A program made the translations under genes and the position numbers. Positions 43,001 through 51,268 of a DNA stretch of 64,000 nucleotides are shown here, piece by piece (positions within the stretch are counted from its first letter, which is position 1; each line of letters starts with the position of its first letter). Location of the stretch: positions 26,719 through 90,718 of the forward strand of contig CAJMSE010000014.1 of NCBI GenBank assembly GCA_905216025.1. The letters are read 5' to 3'. The notes under the pieces were generated by a model that was not told where the DNA came from, ran no database searches, and worked only from the letters and a program-made list of their open reading frames with translations. Source of the stretch: an uncultured bacterium. Its GTDB lineage: Bacteria; Bacteroidota; Bacteroidia; Bacteroidales; Bacteroidaceae.

Positions 43001-44803
43001 GTAATCAAAGAGCACAAGGGTGATATATCATTCCTGCTGCCGAAAATCACTGCGTGGACGATATCGGCCGGCAATGTGGTGCGCAATGAGGTTACGGGTG
43101 AGAATTGGGATGGCAAGTCTGACAGCCAGACCGGATTGGTAAAGGTGTACAACGGAACGGCCTCGACCACACTCTCAGGCATGCCTGTAGGCACTTATCG
43201 CCTGGTTGCATCGGTGCGTGGACCTAAGGGCAACCGTATCCTGGCTTCCGTCAACGGTCAGAAGGAGTCTGCCGTAGTCCTTCCCGGATGGAATATTCAG
43301 GAAGCCAGCACGGCTCCTATCATCAATATGAACGGCGTACAGATGACGGCTGCCGCCGGAAACACCGGCTATAACACTGCCAGCAACAGCCAAGGATGGT
43401 GCTGGCTCGCGGCTGAGGGAAAGCTGGACAAGGCCGGCGACCTTACCCTGACCATTGCATCCAATGCCGGAGAAGGACAGATAAGCAATGTTTACCTGTA
43501 CTATATGGACAACGGCGATGTCGTAACATTCACGGAAGGAGAGAAACTGGCCAATACTGACAAAACCGTGACCGCGGATATCTGTGTCAGCAATCCTAAC
43601 GCCATCATAGAGAGTGACGCTGCTTTCACGACAGCTGCCGGCGCAGCACCGAACAATAACTTGGTGGACGGTAGTATCGCAGACCTTGTTCTCTTCGGCG
43701 GCTATGCCTTCCAGCCGGTGAATGCCACGGCCGCCAATGTGACCTTACATACCAATCTGGCTGCAAACAGTTGGGCAGGATTGTGCCTGCCGTTTGTTCC
43801 GGAAGAGGAACTGGCATATTACCAGCCTTCTTTAATCAACAATACGGGAATCATTGTGAGCACGGTCACCGCTGATGTTGTTCCCGACAAGCCCTATCTT
43901 GTAAAGACATCCGTTCCGTTGTCCTGCCTGACAGCACACAACGTGGAGTTGAAGAGCGGCACATCGCTGACCAATACGTCTGATATTGCCACAATGACCG
44001 GTACTTATGAGTCGGCGACTGTAGCCGAGGGAGCAAGAAACTATATCCTTCACAACAACCGTCTGGAGCTTGCCGGGCAGGACACCAAGGTGGCGCCGTT
44101 CGGTGCATGGCTCACTTTGAACCAGGAATCAGAGGTCAAGGCGTTCGATATAAAAGACGGTGACGCCATTGCAACGATCACCGTTGCTGAGGCTTGTACA
44201 GACGGGAAGGGACTGTATTACAGCACATACAGCTGCAGTAAGCCGTTTATTGTTTCTAATGATATCACTGTCTCTGAGGTCAGCGTGGTTAACGGCAAGC
44301 TCTCTGTCAGGCAATATGCTACCGGCGCCGTTGTTCCGGCAAACACCGGTGTGATGGTTTCGGCCAATATTGCGGGCGATCACATCGTCGCGCTTTCTGA
44401 AAATAACAACGGCACGTCGGTTCTCGGAAACGGGAACATGCTGCGGCCGACGGGCGATGAAGGCATTTCTGCTGCCGATATGGCAGGTAAGGACAGCGGC
44501 TGCAAGTTCTACCGGCTCACCATGCACGATGGCGTGACCATCGGATTCTACTATGGCGCAGAAGAGGGCGCCGCATTCGATGTCGCTGCAAACAAGGCTT
44601 ATCTTGCCGTTCCGGTGGCTCAGGCTGCGAAGTTTAACGGCTTTGCACTCGACGGTAGCGACCCCACGGGCATCAGTTCAGTCACGGATGGCAGCGATGC
44701 AGCCGGCAACCGTGCTGTCTACAACCTGCAGGGACAGCGCGTAAACGGGAATGCCGCCAAGGGACTGTATATCGTTAACGGCAAGAAGTTGATAAAAGAT
44801 TAG
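40100..44803 (+). CDS. Multidomain GH30-family glycoside hydrolase with T9SS-type tail
   Basis: The protein has 1567 residues from the ATG at 40100 (signal peptide NILLTILALSVQLCMQAQ). The GH30 TIM barrel and side beta domain span about 25-520, with acid/base E255 in CCYQNEAY and nucleophile E357 or E359 in IQTESEC. Members cleave beta-1,6-glucan, glucosylceramide or xylan; the substrate is not determined here. Then come a ricin/CBM-like segment (about 560-690), a galactose-binding-like module (about 720-880), a FIVAR-type helical pair (about 895-965), more beta modules and the tail VYNLQGQRVNGNAAKGLYIV-NGKKLIKD. No SusC/SusD genes are adjacent. Confidence 0.85.
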   Translation: MRNILLTILALSVQLCMQAQGMKALQISTTEHDIWHVYPSTVTENDNNPLRLKFKSDDVNCTFRSFGTCFNELDWYALQLLPKEEQDKFFHNLFDPKGDLRFTLGRIPMGASDYAAQENFYTQLYHERNEGIGIWDAWYSPDEMPKGEQDLTMEHFTLERDRKAIIPFIKRAMQENPEMNFWCSPWSPPMWMKKSEHYSNRAGYGNGLDVTYPRYTTQFKMEDPILKAHAMYFSRFITEYGKEGIPITGCCYQNEAYTVNYYPNTSWSAEDAGKFNADYLIPYLNEHNPGVKVWLGTLNTDNVNNIETILNTVSTAEGYQGKRLSEMVAGAGFQWEGRNAIATIRKDYPGLEMIQTESECGGGTFDWGAGVHTFELIHHYLKNGCVDYTNWNSILGGNGRGPFMNWWQNALVHINERLPRANGTCTAYYTPEYYAYKHYSHFICKGTKILNKPVDKDLLLVAQRPDGLYVAVVGNEASMERSLKLDIDGHCIDVNVPARSMNTFVVGTEEQINTLSTEEGLKDGEQEYPADNTHTAQIDPTQKYYLYNVKEGKYLNAGGRFGTRPVLDEVGCEYVLEYSDAGNDYWLATPYGNGTHLGWMNVGGISVEQNYYMDSGSSKEKLTFYPTNEENVYAIGINGYYLTYKTSFSIGDLNEGELGWGQQVKDGDNVNEMDGCLWKLVTADERWAQAKEATADSPADVTFACLKNPDFNRLHDGDDVWSQAPKTPGIEADPYREYIGEFSNSENLDAYLDLTHLPAGVYEFSLAGFYRGAGSPATTDENTAVSVYAKGDGEAVTGLLPTWAAGRHEGKAGQGAELEVTDAKGWFVPNNDVSTTYYLGKGWYPRTAVSTTVKDGKLRVGISAPALAGNEKVDFDNLRVKYYPCGDDAALNMEYLNKLNAKIEEANALLKNSSVPAGKEELSAAINAAQKVYNDQPAWAVSQQAIFELEDAMEAFKKVQESGDMADVIKEHKGDISFLLPKITAWTISAGNVVRNEVTGENWDGKSDSQTGLVKVYNGTASTTLSGMPVGTYRLVASVRGPKGNRILASVNGQKESAVVLPGWNIQEASTAPIINMNGVQMTAAAGNTGYNTASNSQGWCWLAAEGKLDKAGDLTLTIASNAGEGQISNVYLYYMDNGDVVTFTEGEKLANTDKTVTADICVSNPNAIIESDAAFTTAAGAAPNNNLVDGSIADLVLFGGYAFQPVNATAANVTLHTNLAANSWAGLCLPFVPEEELAYYQPSLINNTGIIVSTVTADVVPDKPYLVKTSVPLSCLTAHNVELKSGTSLTNTSDIATMTGTYESATVAEGARNYILHNNRLELAGQDTKVAPFGAWLTLNQESEVKAFDIKDGDAIATITVAEACTDGKGLYYSTYSCSKPFIVSNDITVSEVSVVNGKLSVRQYATGAVVPANTGVMVSANIAGDHIVALSENNNGTSVLGNGNMLRPTGDEGISAADMAGKDSGCKFYRLTMHDGVTIGFYYGAEEGAAFDVAANKAYLAVPVAQAAKFNGFALDGSDPTGISSVTDGSDAAGNRAVYNLQGQRVNGNAAKGLYIVNGKKLIKD

Positions 44804-44817
44804 TAACCGACAGTGTA

Positions 44818-44859
44818 CTCTCTTCCCGCCGCGCATGCAGAAGTGAGGCGGGGAGAGAG
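44818..44859 (+). terminator. Hairpin between the GH30 gene and its small neighbour
   Basis: CTCTCTTCCCGCC pairs with GGCGGGGAGAGAG (one mismatch), followed only by CTTCTAATAAT. Without a clear T-run it may be a partial terminator or an mRNA processing/stability hairpin that sets the level of the small protein. Confidence 0.5.
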
Positions 44860-44882
44860 CTTCTAATAATGTGAAAAGCATC

Positions 44883-45065
44883 ATGAAACGGAAAGAATAC
44901 GTGAAACCGGCAATGGAAATCGTGCCGGTAGATTTTGAAAGCGGGATACTTGCAGCATCCGGAGTGTCTGATGGAGACAGTCCCGGCGATGTCTATAGCG
45001 GTGAAGATGTGACCTATTCCAAGCCCAACAAAGGATTGTGGGGTATCGGTGACGACAGCGAATGA
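44883..45065 (+). CDS. Very small protein, YxKPAxEI/GLW type, copy 2
   Basis: The protein has 60 residues from the ATG at 44883; an in-frame GTG lies four codons earlier. It reads KRKEYVKPAMEIVPVDFESG, then ILAASG, a Ser/Gly/Asp-rich middle, and GLWGIGDDSE at the end. Both ends match the 29073 gene product. It follows the large T9SS-type GH30 gene by 79 bases with a hairpin between them. No signal peptide or membrane segment. Function unknown. Confidence 0.7.
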   Translation: MKRKEYVKPAMEIVPVDFESGILAASGVSDGDSPGDVYSGEDVTYSKPNKGLWGIGDDSE

Positions 45066-45197
45066 TTATTGCAGTGCCTCCGCCCGCTGACGGCGTCAAT
45101 TCAGGCAAAGGGCGGATGTCATGACGCAGGATGTTTTTGAGGGTGTGCTTTACATGCTTCCATGCAGGAGCCATATATTGCACATCCTCTTTTTTAT

Positions 45198-45300
45198 CCC
45201 ATCCAAAAGCCCTTGCGGGCTGCGGACAAAGACAAGACTCTGTCCTTACGCGGGTGATGATACAGCCAATCAAGGCAATCATCATTAGTTTTTTGCCGAG
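45198..45300. repeat. Family C half repeat upstream of the RhuM-Fic gene
   Basis: This resembles 6543-6650: CCCATCCAAAAGCCCTTGCG, then GACAAGACTCTG, then a partly conserved flank with CAATCAAnnCAATC. Only the right arm of the palindrome is present here. No gene found in 45066-45406 otherwise. Confidence 0.75.
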
Positions 45301-45374
45301 CCGTGGGAACCAGTCAAGAAGGAAAAGGGGGATAATGAAACGGCCCGTTGCTTTGTAAATGGGAAAAATTAACG

Positions 45375-45382
45375 TACCTTTG
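45375..45382 (+). promoter_or_regulatory. -7 element (TACCTTTG) of the RhuM-Fic gene
   Basis: It lies 25 bases before the ATG at 45407. Confidence 0.6.
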
Positions 45383-45406
45383 CGAAGAAGTTGATAAAGC
45401 ACCAGT

Positions 45407-46381
45407 ATGGATAGAAGCAACGTTATAGAGATATACAGCTCGCAAGACGGCAGCATCCGGTTGGATGTCAAGCTGGAGAATGATACTGTTTGGCTGAGCG
45501 CCAATCAGATGTCGGTCTTATTCGACCGTGATGAGAAGACGGTTCGGAAGCATATTAACAATGTATTTAATGAGCAGGAGCTGACGAAAGAGGACAACAC
45601 GCATTTTTTGCGTGTTGATGGAGTAAAGCAACCGGTAGCCTTTTATACATTGGATGTAATCATATCAGTTGGTTATAGAGTAAAAAGTAAGAGGGGTACA
45701 CAGTTCCGTCGTTGGGCAAACAGCATCTTGAAACAATACATAATCAAGGGCTATGCCGTCAACCAGCAGATGGAGGTGGAGCGTTATAATGAGCTTAAGG
45801 ATGTAGTGCGCCTGATGTCGCGTGCCATTTCCTTGCAGGAGAAAGTCACGGATACTGAGTACGGCGGCCTTTTCAATGTGATAAGTGATTATGTCTATGC
45901 CCTCGACACACTCGACCACTATGACTATCAGTCGCTTTCAGTCACTAAAACGACAAAGGCCGAGTCCTTCCGGGCGACATACGAGAATGCCATGGCAGCC
46001 ATAAATGCCCTTAAAGGCAAGTTCGGCGGCAACCGGTGGTTTGCCAATGAGAAGGATGGTTCTTTCAAGAGCAGTATCGGGCAGATATATCAGACGTTCG
46101 GCGGTGAGGACCTTTACCCGTCGGTGGAGGAGAAAGCGGCCATGCTTCTCTATCTTGTCGTCAAGAACCATTCGTTCTCCGACGGCAACAAGCGCATCGC
46201 CGCCATGCTCTTCCTTTGGTTTCTTGACCGTAACGGCATCCTTTACGCTGAGGATGGACATAAGCGTATAGCGGATAACACACTCGTGGCGCTTACTCTT
46301 ATGATAGCCGAGAGCCGCACGGAAGAGAAGGATATCATGGTGAAAGTGGTCGTGAATCTTATTAATAAGGAGAATCAATAA
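45407..46381 (+). CDS. RhuM-like/Fic-DOC two-domain protein
   Basis: The protein has 324 residues. The N-terminal 110 residues are the RhuM/virulence-type domain (VWLSANQMSVLFDRDEKTVR ... YRVKSKRGTQFRRWANSILK), which includes a putative DNA-binding helix pair. The C-terminal domain has the Fic motif HSFSDGNKR at 255-263 and the following AAMLFLWFL. Lys follows Asn in the motif (GNK), as in Doc proteins that phosphorylate instead of AMPylating, so activity is uncertain. I see no separate antitoxin gene. It looks more AT-rich than its neighbours. Confidence 0.85.
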   Translation: MDRSNVIEIYSSQDGSIRLDVKLENDTVWLSANQMSVLFDRDEKTVRKHINNVFNEQELTKEDNTHFLRVDGVKQPVAFYTLDVIISVGYRVKSKRGTQFRRWANSILKQYIIKGYAVNQQMEVERYNELKDVVRLMSRAISLQEKVTDTEYGGLFNVISDYVYALDTLDHYDYQSLSVTKTTKAESFRATYENAMAAINALKGKFGGNRWFANEKDGSFKSSIGQIYQTFGGEDLYPSVEEKAAMLLYLVVKNHSFSDGNKRIAAMLFLWFLDRNGILYAEDGHKRIADNTLVALTLMIAESRTEEKDIMVKVVVNLINKENQ

Positions 46382-46462
46382 CCTCGCTCACCATCCGGCG
46401 CTGAGGCGCCGAGGAGGGCGTGAGTTGGTAATCACAATTTATTCAATAACTGAAAACAAACG

Positions 46463-47443
46463 ATGAGAAAGCTATTTATTATGTTGACGATGCTCGTGAC
46501 GGCGGTTGCCGCCATGGGGCAGGAGAGACGTGAGTATGATTTCGTCGTAGCGCAGGACGGCAGCGGCGACTTCAAGACAGTGCAGGAAGCCGTCAATGCC
46601 GTGCCGGACTACCGCAAGGCGGGCGAGACACGCATATTCATACGCAACGGAGTGTATAAGGAAAAGGTGGTGCTGGCAGAGAGCAAGCAGGCCGTCACCC
46701 TCGTGGGAGAGAGCGTGGAAGGCACCGTCCTGACCTACGACGACTACGCATCGAAGCCTAACGTGTTCGGTGAGAACAAGGGAACGTCGGGCTCTTCGTC
46801 GTTCTACGTCTACGGACCGGACTTCCATGCCTTCAACATCACGTTCCAAAACACGGCCGGTCCGGTGGGCCAAGCCGTGGCAATGTTCGTCAGCGGCGAC
46901 CGTGCGGTGTTCGTAAACTGCCGTTTCAAGGGCTTCCAAGACACGCTCTACACCTACGGCAAGCGCTCGAAGCAGCTCTATCGCGACTGCTACATCGAGG
47001 GAACGGTAGACTTTATCTTCGGCTCTTCGACCTGTTTCTTCGACAACTGCGAGATACGCAGCATCGGCCGTGGATACCTTACGGCGGCGTCGACACCCGA
47101 GGGCATGGCCTACGGCTATGTGCTCAACAAGTGCCGGCTGACGGCGGAGCCCGGAGTGGAGAACGTCATGCTGGGCCGGCCATGGCGTCCGTATGCAAAG
47201 ACGGTATATGTCGACTGCGTGATGGGCAGCCACATCTCGCCCGTGGGATGGCACAACTGGGGCGTGGAGAAGGAGAAGACCGCCTTCTATGCCGAGACGG
47301 GTTCGGTGGATGCCGCCGGCAATGCCGTTGATGTGAGCCGCCGCGTGCCCTGGGTGCGCCAGGTGGTGCGTGAAGACTATACGATAGATAAAGTCCTTGC
47401 CGATGCCGACAAGCCCGACTGGTATAAGACAGTTGCCAGATGA
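46463..47443 (+). CDS. Pectinesterase (CE8)
   Basis: The protein has 326 residues with a signal peptide (MLTMLVTAVAAMGQ). It removes methyl groups from pectin. CE8 motifs: VAQDGSGDFKTVQEAV at the start, GQAVAMFV, the catalytic Asp in GFQDTLYTYG, the second Asp in GTVDFIFGSS, and LGRPWRPY. It is extracellular or periplasmic. Its stop overlaps the start of a HAD-phosphatase gene (ATGA). With GH30 nearby it suggests plant polysaccharide use, though no full utilisation locus is present. Confidence 0.92.
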   Translation: MRKLFIMLTMLVTAVAAMGQERREYDFVVAQDGSGDFKTVQEAVNAVPDYRKAGETRIFIRNGVYKEKVVLAESKQAVTLVGESVEGTVLTYDDYASKPNVFGENKGTSGSSSFYVYGPDFHAFNITFQNTAGPVGQAVAMFVSGDRAVFVNCRFKGFQDTLYTYGKRSKQLYRDCYIEGTVDFIFGSSTCFFDNCEIRSIGRGYLTAASTPEGMAYGYVLNKCRLTAEPGVENVMLGRPWRPYAKTVYVDCVMGSHISPVGWHNWGVEKEKTAFYAETGSVDAAGNAVDVSRRVPWVRQVVREDYTIDKVLADADKPDWYKTVAR

Positions 47444-48150
47444 TAGACCTGAGCAAGATAGAAGCCGTGGCCTTCGATGCCGACGACACCCTCTGGGACT
47501 GCCAGTCGCACTTCGAGGCGGTGGAGAAACGCTATTGCCGGCTGCTCTCCGGGTATGGCGATGAGGAGGCGGTATCGGGCAGTCTGTTCCGTACCGAGGC
47601 GGCCAACATGGCCCTGTTGGGATATGGCACAAAGGCCTTTACGCTGTCGCTCATAGAGAATGCCGTCGCCGTGAGTGGCGGGCGGGTGAGCGGTGAGACG
47701 GTGGGCGAGATTGTCCGCATGGGCAAGTCGCTGCTCGAGATGCCGGCCACGCCGCTGCCCGGAGTGCGCGAGACGCTGGAGCGGCTGTCGGAGCATACGG
47801 CGCTGCGGCTCGCCGTGTTCACCAAGGGCGAGCTGCTCGACCAGGAGAACAAGCTGAAACGCTCCGGCCTTGCCGGATTCTTCAGTCATGTGGAGGTGGT
47901 GTCAGACAAGACATGCCGCGAGTATAAGGCCCTCTGCCGCCATCTCGGAGTGGCACCCGACCGCCTGCTGATGGTGGGAAACTCTTTCCGCAGCGACATT
48001 GCGCCGGCCATTGAGGCCGGTGCCTGCGCCGTGCACATTCCCTTCCACGTGGTGTGGGAGCTTGAAAAGGCCGAGGAGTTCGACCACGAGTGCATTGTCC
48101 GGCTGACGGAGTTCAGCGGGTTGTGCGAGGTGTTGGGGGTTGAGAAATGA
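47440..48150 (+). CDS. HAD-superfamily hydrolase
   Basis: The protein has 236 residues. Motif I is DADDTLWD at the start, motif II is VFTKG, motif III is the Lys in SDKTCREYKAL, and motif IV is MVGNSFRSDIAPA. A helical cap follows motif I. Likely a small-molecule phosphatase; substrate unknown. It overlaps the pectinesterase gene by four bases and ends in a TCCCAT-type repeat and family C palindrome. Confidence 0.85.
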   Translation: MIDLSKIEAVAFDADDTLWDCQSHFEAVEKRYCRLLSGYGDEEAVSGSLFRTEAANMALLGYGTKAFTLSLIENAVAVSGGRVSGETVGEIVRMGKSLLEMPATPLPGVRETLERLSEHTALRLAVFTKGELLDQENKLKRSGLAGFFSHVEVVSDKTCREYKALCRHLGVAPDRLLMVGNSFRSDIAPAIEAGACAVHIPFHVVWELEKAEEFDHECIVRLTEFSGLCEVLGVEK

Positions 48151-48184
48151 GAGTGATGGGAGGTATGGGAATGATGGGAGGGCT

Positions 48185-48306
48185 GTGAATAACAGCAAAA
48201 TTGTAGGGACATATTCTCGTATTTGTCCGCCCGCGATATATTGACAATCATCGTTATATTGCGGACAAATACGAGAATATGTCCCTACAATTTTGTGGTT
48301 ATTCAC
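48185..48306. repeat. Inverted repeat family C, copy 4
   Basis: Arms of about 50 bp (GTGAATAACAGCAAAATTGT... and complement ending GTGGTTATTCAC) surround TTGACAATCATCG. It separates two convergent genes and may terminate both. Confidence 0.85.
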
Positions 48307-48383
48307 AAAGGCGTTTGCGGCAACGCCCCGTTAATTTTGCGGTTATCCGCCGGAATAGATATTCCGGCATTCTTTTTAGCCGT

Positions 48384-50510
48384 TTATTTCACTATTTTCT
48401 TCCCGTTCACGATATATATTCCCTTTCCGAGGCGCTCCATGTCTGTACCGGCGAAGCGTCCGTCGATGGTGTATATCTTGCCCTCTCCGGCTTCTGCCGT
48501 GGCAGCCTTGATGCATCCTATGGCGGTGTCGTTGGCCGGTTTGGCCGTCACCTCATCGAGGTAGAACCTGCGGCGGGCAGCCTTGAACGTAACCTTTACC
48601 TTGCCTTTGCCGCTGATGGTCGTGGTGTAGTCGCCCCACTGGCCTTGCTCCAGCTTGAAAGTCGTGGTCGACATGGTAGCGTCGCCGCCCGTCACGGAGA
48701 GCTGCAGGGCTGTGCCGTCGCCGGGCCATGCGGCTGCCTTGAAGGTCAGTTCCGTCTCGCCGTCGATTTCAAACTCCGGTGTCGTGGTGTTTCCGTTCTG
48801 TACGTTCGAGCCGAAGCGTGCGCACTGATATCCTCCGAACTTGTTTGCTGACGTCCATCCGGCATTGTCCGGCACGAACGAGCCGCTGCCGACGCCGCTT
48901 CCGCTCCACAGTCCGTCGTTGCCGCCCTGTGCCGAGCAGATGTCGAACGACTCGTAGAAGATGGTGCCTTCCGGCTTGTTGCCGCCAATATCGGAGTTCC
49001 TTATCACCTTGAACGATATCGAGCCGTCAGCATCTTTGATGATGTTCATGATAGACTTGTCCATGAAATACGAGCCGTCGGTGTTCGCATTATACAGTTT
49101 CGTGGACGGTTCGGTCGTCTTGGTGAGCATGTTCACCGCGCCGTAGGGGAACGGGTCGCCGGCCAGGTCTCCCATAGAGTTGTCGCCGTCCTTGTTGTCT
49201 GCGTGTATGATGGTGCATCTCTGATGGTCGTTTATATATTCGTTTGTAGTGACGTTGACCATGTTGCTGCTCCAGATGTACGACCTGAAGTCGACGTGCA
49301 GCACGAGCATGCCCGAGCCGTAGAGTGCGCTGTCCCATCCCGTCTTCGTGCGGTTCTCGAACAGGTAGTATTCATCCTTGTGTCCGTCGTTATACATGAT
49401 GAACGTCTCTCCGCCCTCGCTCAGTCCCTTCATGCCGGTGATTGTCGTGTCGCCGGTAATCACCGTCGGCTGCTTCCATCCGCAGTACATCCGCTCATAG
49501 CTCGTGTAGCCTGCCGGGCAGAAGCTCTCTTCTAAGTAGCTGCCGCTCGACATGGGGTCCCACGGGCCCATTCCGAAGTTGCCTCCGTACTGCGTGTCGT
49601 AGAAGTCGGGCAGTCCCATGCAGTGCGAGAACTCGTGGCATATCGTTCCGATGCCGTTTATCTGCGTGTCCGAGCGCAGTTCGTTGCTGCATGCGTAAGT
49701 GCTCACGCTGACGCCGTCGAACGACAGCGGGCGGTAGAGCTGCGACTCGTGCGGCCATATCGTGTTTGCGTTTCCGCCGTCGGCCTCGCCGCGTCCGGCG
49801 TAGAGCACGAACACCTGGTCCACCAGTCCGTCGCCGTCCCAGTCATAGTCGGCGAAGTTCACGTCCTTGTTAGCCTGGTTGCAGGCCTCGGTAATCATCG
49901 AGCGCACGTTCAGGTCGATGGCCCCGTTCGGGCCGTTCGTTCCGTAGTAGGCGTATCCCTGCGGCATGGTGTACGGTCCGACGACGTCGAAGTCGAGTGT
50001 GAACTGTCCGTCGCTCTGTGCCGAGAAGTAGTCTCTCACGCTGCCGCGGAAACCGTCGCTGCTGGTGAATCCCTCCTCATTGGCGATGCGGTTGTAGAGC
50101 GCCTGGTCGTGGCCGGCAGCGAACTTCGTGTCGGTGAACTCCACGAGGATGATGACGCCCTTCTTCGTTCCGATGTACGGCGTGTGCTCTCCGCCGATGA
50201 CAGCCTTTGCCGGGCCTGCTGCGCTGCGCGCCTTCATGCGTGCTGCGTTGCGCTCCTGCCTGCGTTCCATTGCCTGTGCGCCCAATTTTGCGATGTCGGC
50301 ACGCTCGTAGATGTCCGTGCCCGCCATCTGCGTATATCCGGTACCGTCGGCAGCCTGCCAGTAGTGTCCGAACTCGTCGCCTCTCAGTTCAACCCTTGCT
50401 TCTGTGCCGTCGGCCAGCCGTACGGTCTTCCAGATGCCCCTCTTGGCCGGTACTGCCGACATTAGCAGCGACACGGCGAGGAATGACATTGATATAAAAA
50501 ATCTTTTCAT
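48384..50510 (-). CDS. M6-family metalloprotease with T9SS-type tail
   Basis: The protein has 708 residues from the ATG at 50510 (signal peptide MSFLAVSLLMSAVPA). A propeptide-like part is followed by the M6 (immune inhibitor A-like) domain with the zinc motif CHEFSHCMGLPDFYD (His292, Glu293, His296). A beta-sandwich domain follows (about 530-660), and the tail IYTIDGRFAGTDMERLGKG-IYIVNGKKIVK is a T9SS sorting tail. It likely degrades host or dietary proteins outside the cell. A TAACTTTG box (50548-50541, minus) lies about 30 bases upstream. Confidence 0.9.
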   Translation of the reverse strand: MKRFFISMSFLAVSLLMSAVPAKRGIWKTVRLADGTEARVELRGDEFGHYWQAADGTGYTQMAGTDIYERADIAKLGAQAMERRQERNAARMKARSAAGPAKAVIGGEHTPYIGTKKGVIILVEFTDTKFAAGHDQALYNRIANEEGFTSSDGFRGSVRDYFSAQSDGQFTLDFDVVGPYTMPQGYAYYGTNGPNGAIDLNVRSMITEACNQANKDVNFADYDWDGDGLVDQVFVLYAGRGEADGGNANTIWPHESQLYRPLSFDGVSVSTYACSNELRSDTQINGIGTICHEFSHCMGLPDFYDTQYGGNFGMGPWDPMSSGSYLEESFCPAGYTSYERMYCGWKQPTVITGDTTITGMKGLSEGGETFIMYNDGHKDEYYLFENRTKTGWDSALYGSGMLVLHVDFRSYIWSSNMVNVTTNEYINDHQRCTIIHADNKDGDNSMGDLAGDPFPYGAVNMLTKTTEPSTKLYNANTDGSYFMDKSIMNIIKDADGSISFKVIRNSDIGGNKPEGTIFYESFDICSAQGGNDGLWSGSGVGSGSFVPDNAGWTSANKFGGYQCARFGSNVQNGNTTTPEFEIDGETELTFKAAAWPGDGTALQLSVTGGDATMSTTTFKLEQGQWGDYTTTISGKGKVKVTFKAARRRFYLDEVTAKPANDTAIGCIKAATAEAGEGKIYTIDGRFAGTDMERLGKGIYIVNGKKIVK

Positions 50511-50540
50511 GCTTGTTTTTAGCTTGTTTATTGTAACTTG

Positions 50541-50548
50541 CAAAGTTA
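50541..50548 (-). promoter_or_regulatory. -7 element (TAACTTTG) of the M6 protease gene
   Basis: On the minus strand, about 30 bases before the ATG at 50510. Confidence 0.55.
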
Positions 50549-50591
50549 ATAATAAAAAGCGAAAGACGAAAGAAAACACCGTCTTTTAAGA

Positions 50592-51245
50592 TTACGTCCC
50601 CGCCTCTTCGCACAGCGGGAGTATCTTTTCCGTGAGCTCACTCTCCGTCACCACCCTGCCGCGTAGCGTGCGCACCCTCGGGAACGAGGCGAAGAAAGCG
50701 TCGCCCGACGTGTACCAGCGGTGGCCGGCTATAGCCCGCGTGCGGCGTGCCATGGCGTCGAGGCGCTCCCTATATGCCGGGTTTGCCACTGCCACGAGCC
50801 GCCGTCCGTCTGCCGCATTTATCACCAGCACGTCGTATCCGGCCCTGACGTTGCGTTCAGCCACCACCCATTTCCTTGCCGGCGTGCTGACGCGGATGTC
50901 CCATCCGTGCTCCCGGTTGAGGCGCTCCATGATGGCCCTGAACGTCTTTCCGTGCGGCGACGTGTCCTTCAGGCCGTGGTATGCTATGTGGTAGTGTATC
51001 ATCTCGTGCAGCAGGGTGTTGCGGTATTCCCGCTCGCCGGTGTCGTAGTAGGCGCTCACCTTTATGGTGAAGTCTGTCATCCGGTTTCTGCCGAAGGGCC
51101 ATTTGCGCTGCCGCCGGCACCTGAACTGCCCCAGCATGGTGCGCGAGTTGCTCACCTTCAGCACCGGTTCGGGCAGCTCGCCGCCGAAATACTCCGTGTT
51201 GAACGATGCGAACCACTGCCGCAGATGCTCCGTTGTCAGTGTCAT
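50592..51245 (-). CDS. SprT-like zinc metallopeptidase-type protein
   Basis: The protein has 217 residues from the ATG at 51245 (LTTEHLRQWFASFNTEYFGG); the frame is open upstream, but that part is antisense-type sequence. The SprT-like domain carries HEMIH at 80-84, preceded by ISVSAYYD-like strands and followed by YHGLKDTSPHGKTF. There is no C-terminal zinc ribbon as in SprT proper. Role unknown. It is last in the minus group with two glycosyltransferases, 23 bases downstream of the first. Confidence 0.8.
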   Translation of the reverse strand: MTLTTEHLRQWFASFNTEYFGGELPEPVLKVSNSRTMLGQFRCRRQRKWPFGRNRMTDFTIKVSAYYDTGEREYRNTLLHEMIHYHIAYHGLKDTSPHGKTFRAIMERLNREHGWDIRVSTPARKWVVAERNVRAGYDVLVINAADGRRLVAVANPAYRERLDAMARRTRAIAGHRWYTSGDAFFASFPRVRTLRGRVVTESELTEKILPLCEEAGT

Positions 51246-51268
51246 AGCTGTGTCTCCGCTCCCTTGTC

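Noticed and set aside
40100..47443. Polysaccharide utilisation locus
   Set aside because: GH30 and pectinesterase genes lie close together, but no SusC/SusD pair or two-component regulator is present and unrelated genes lie between them.
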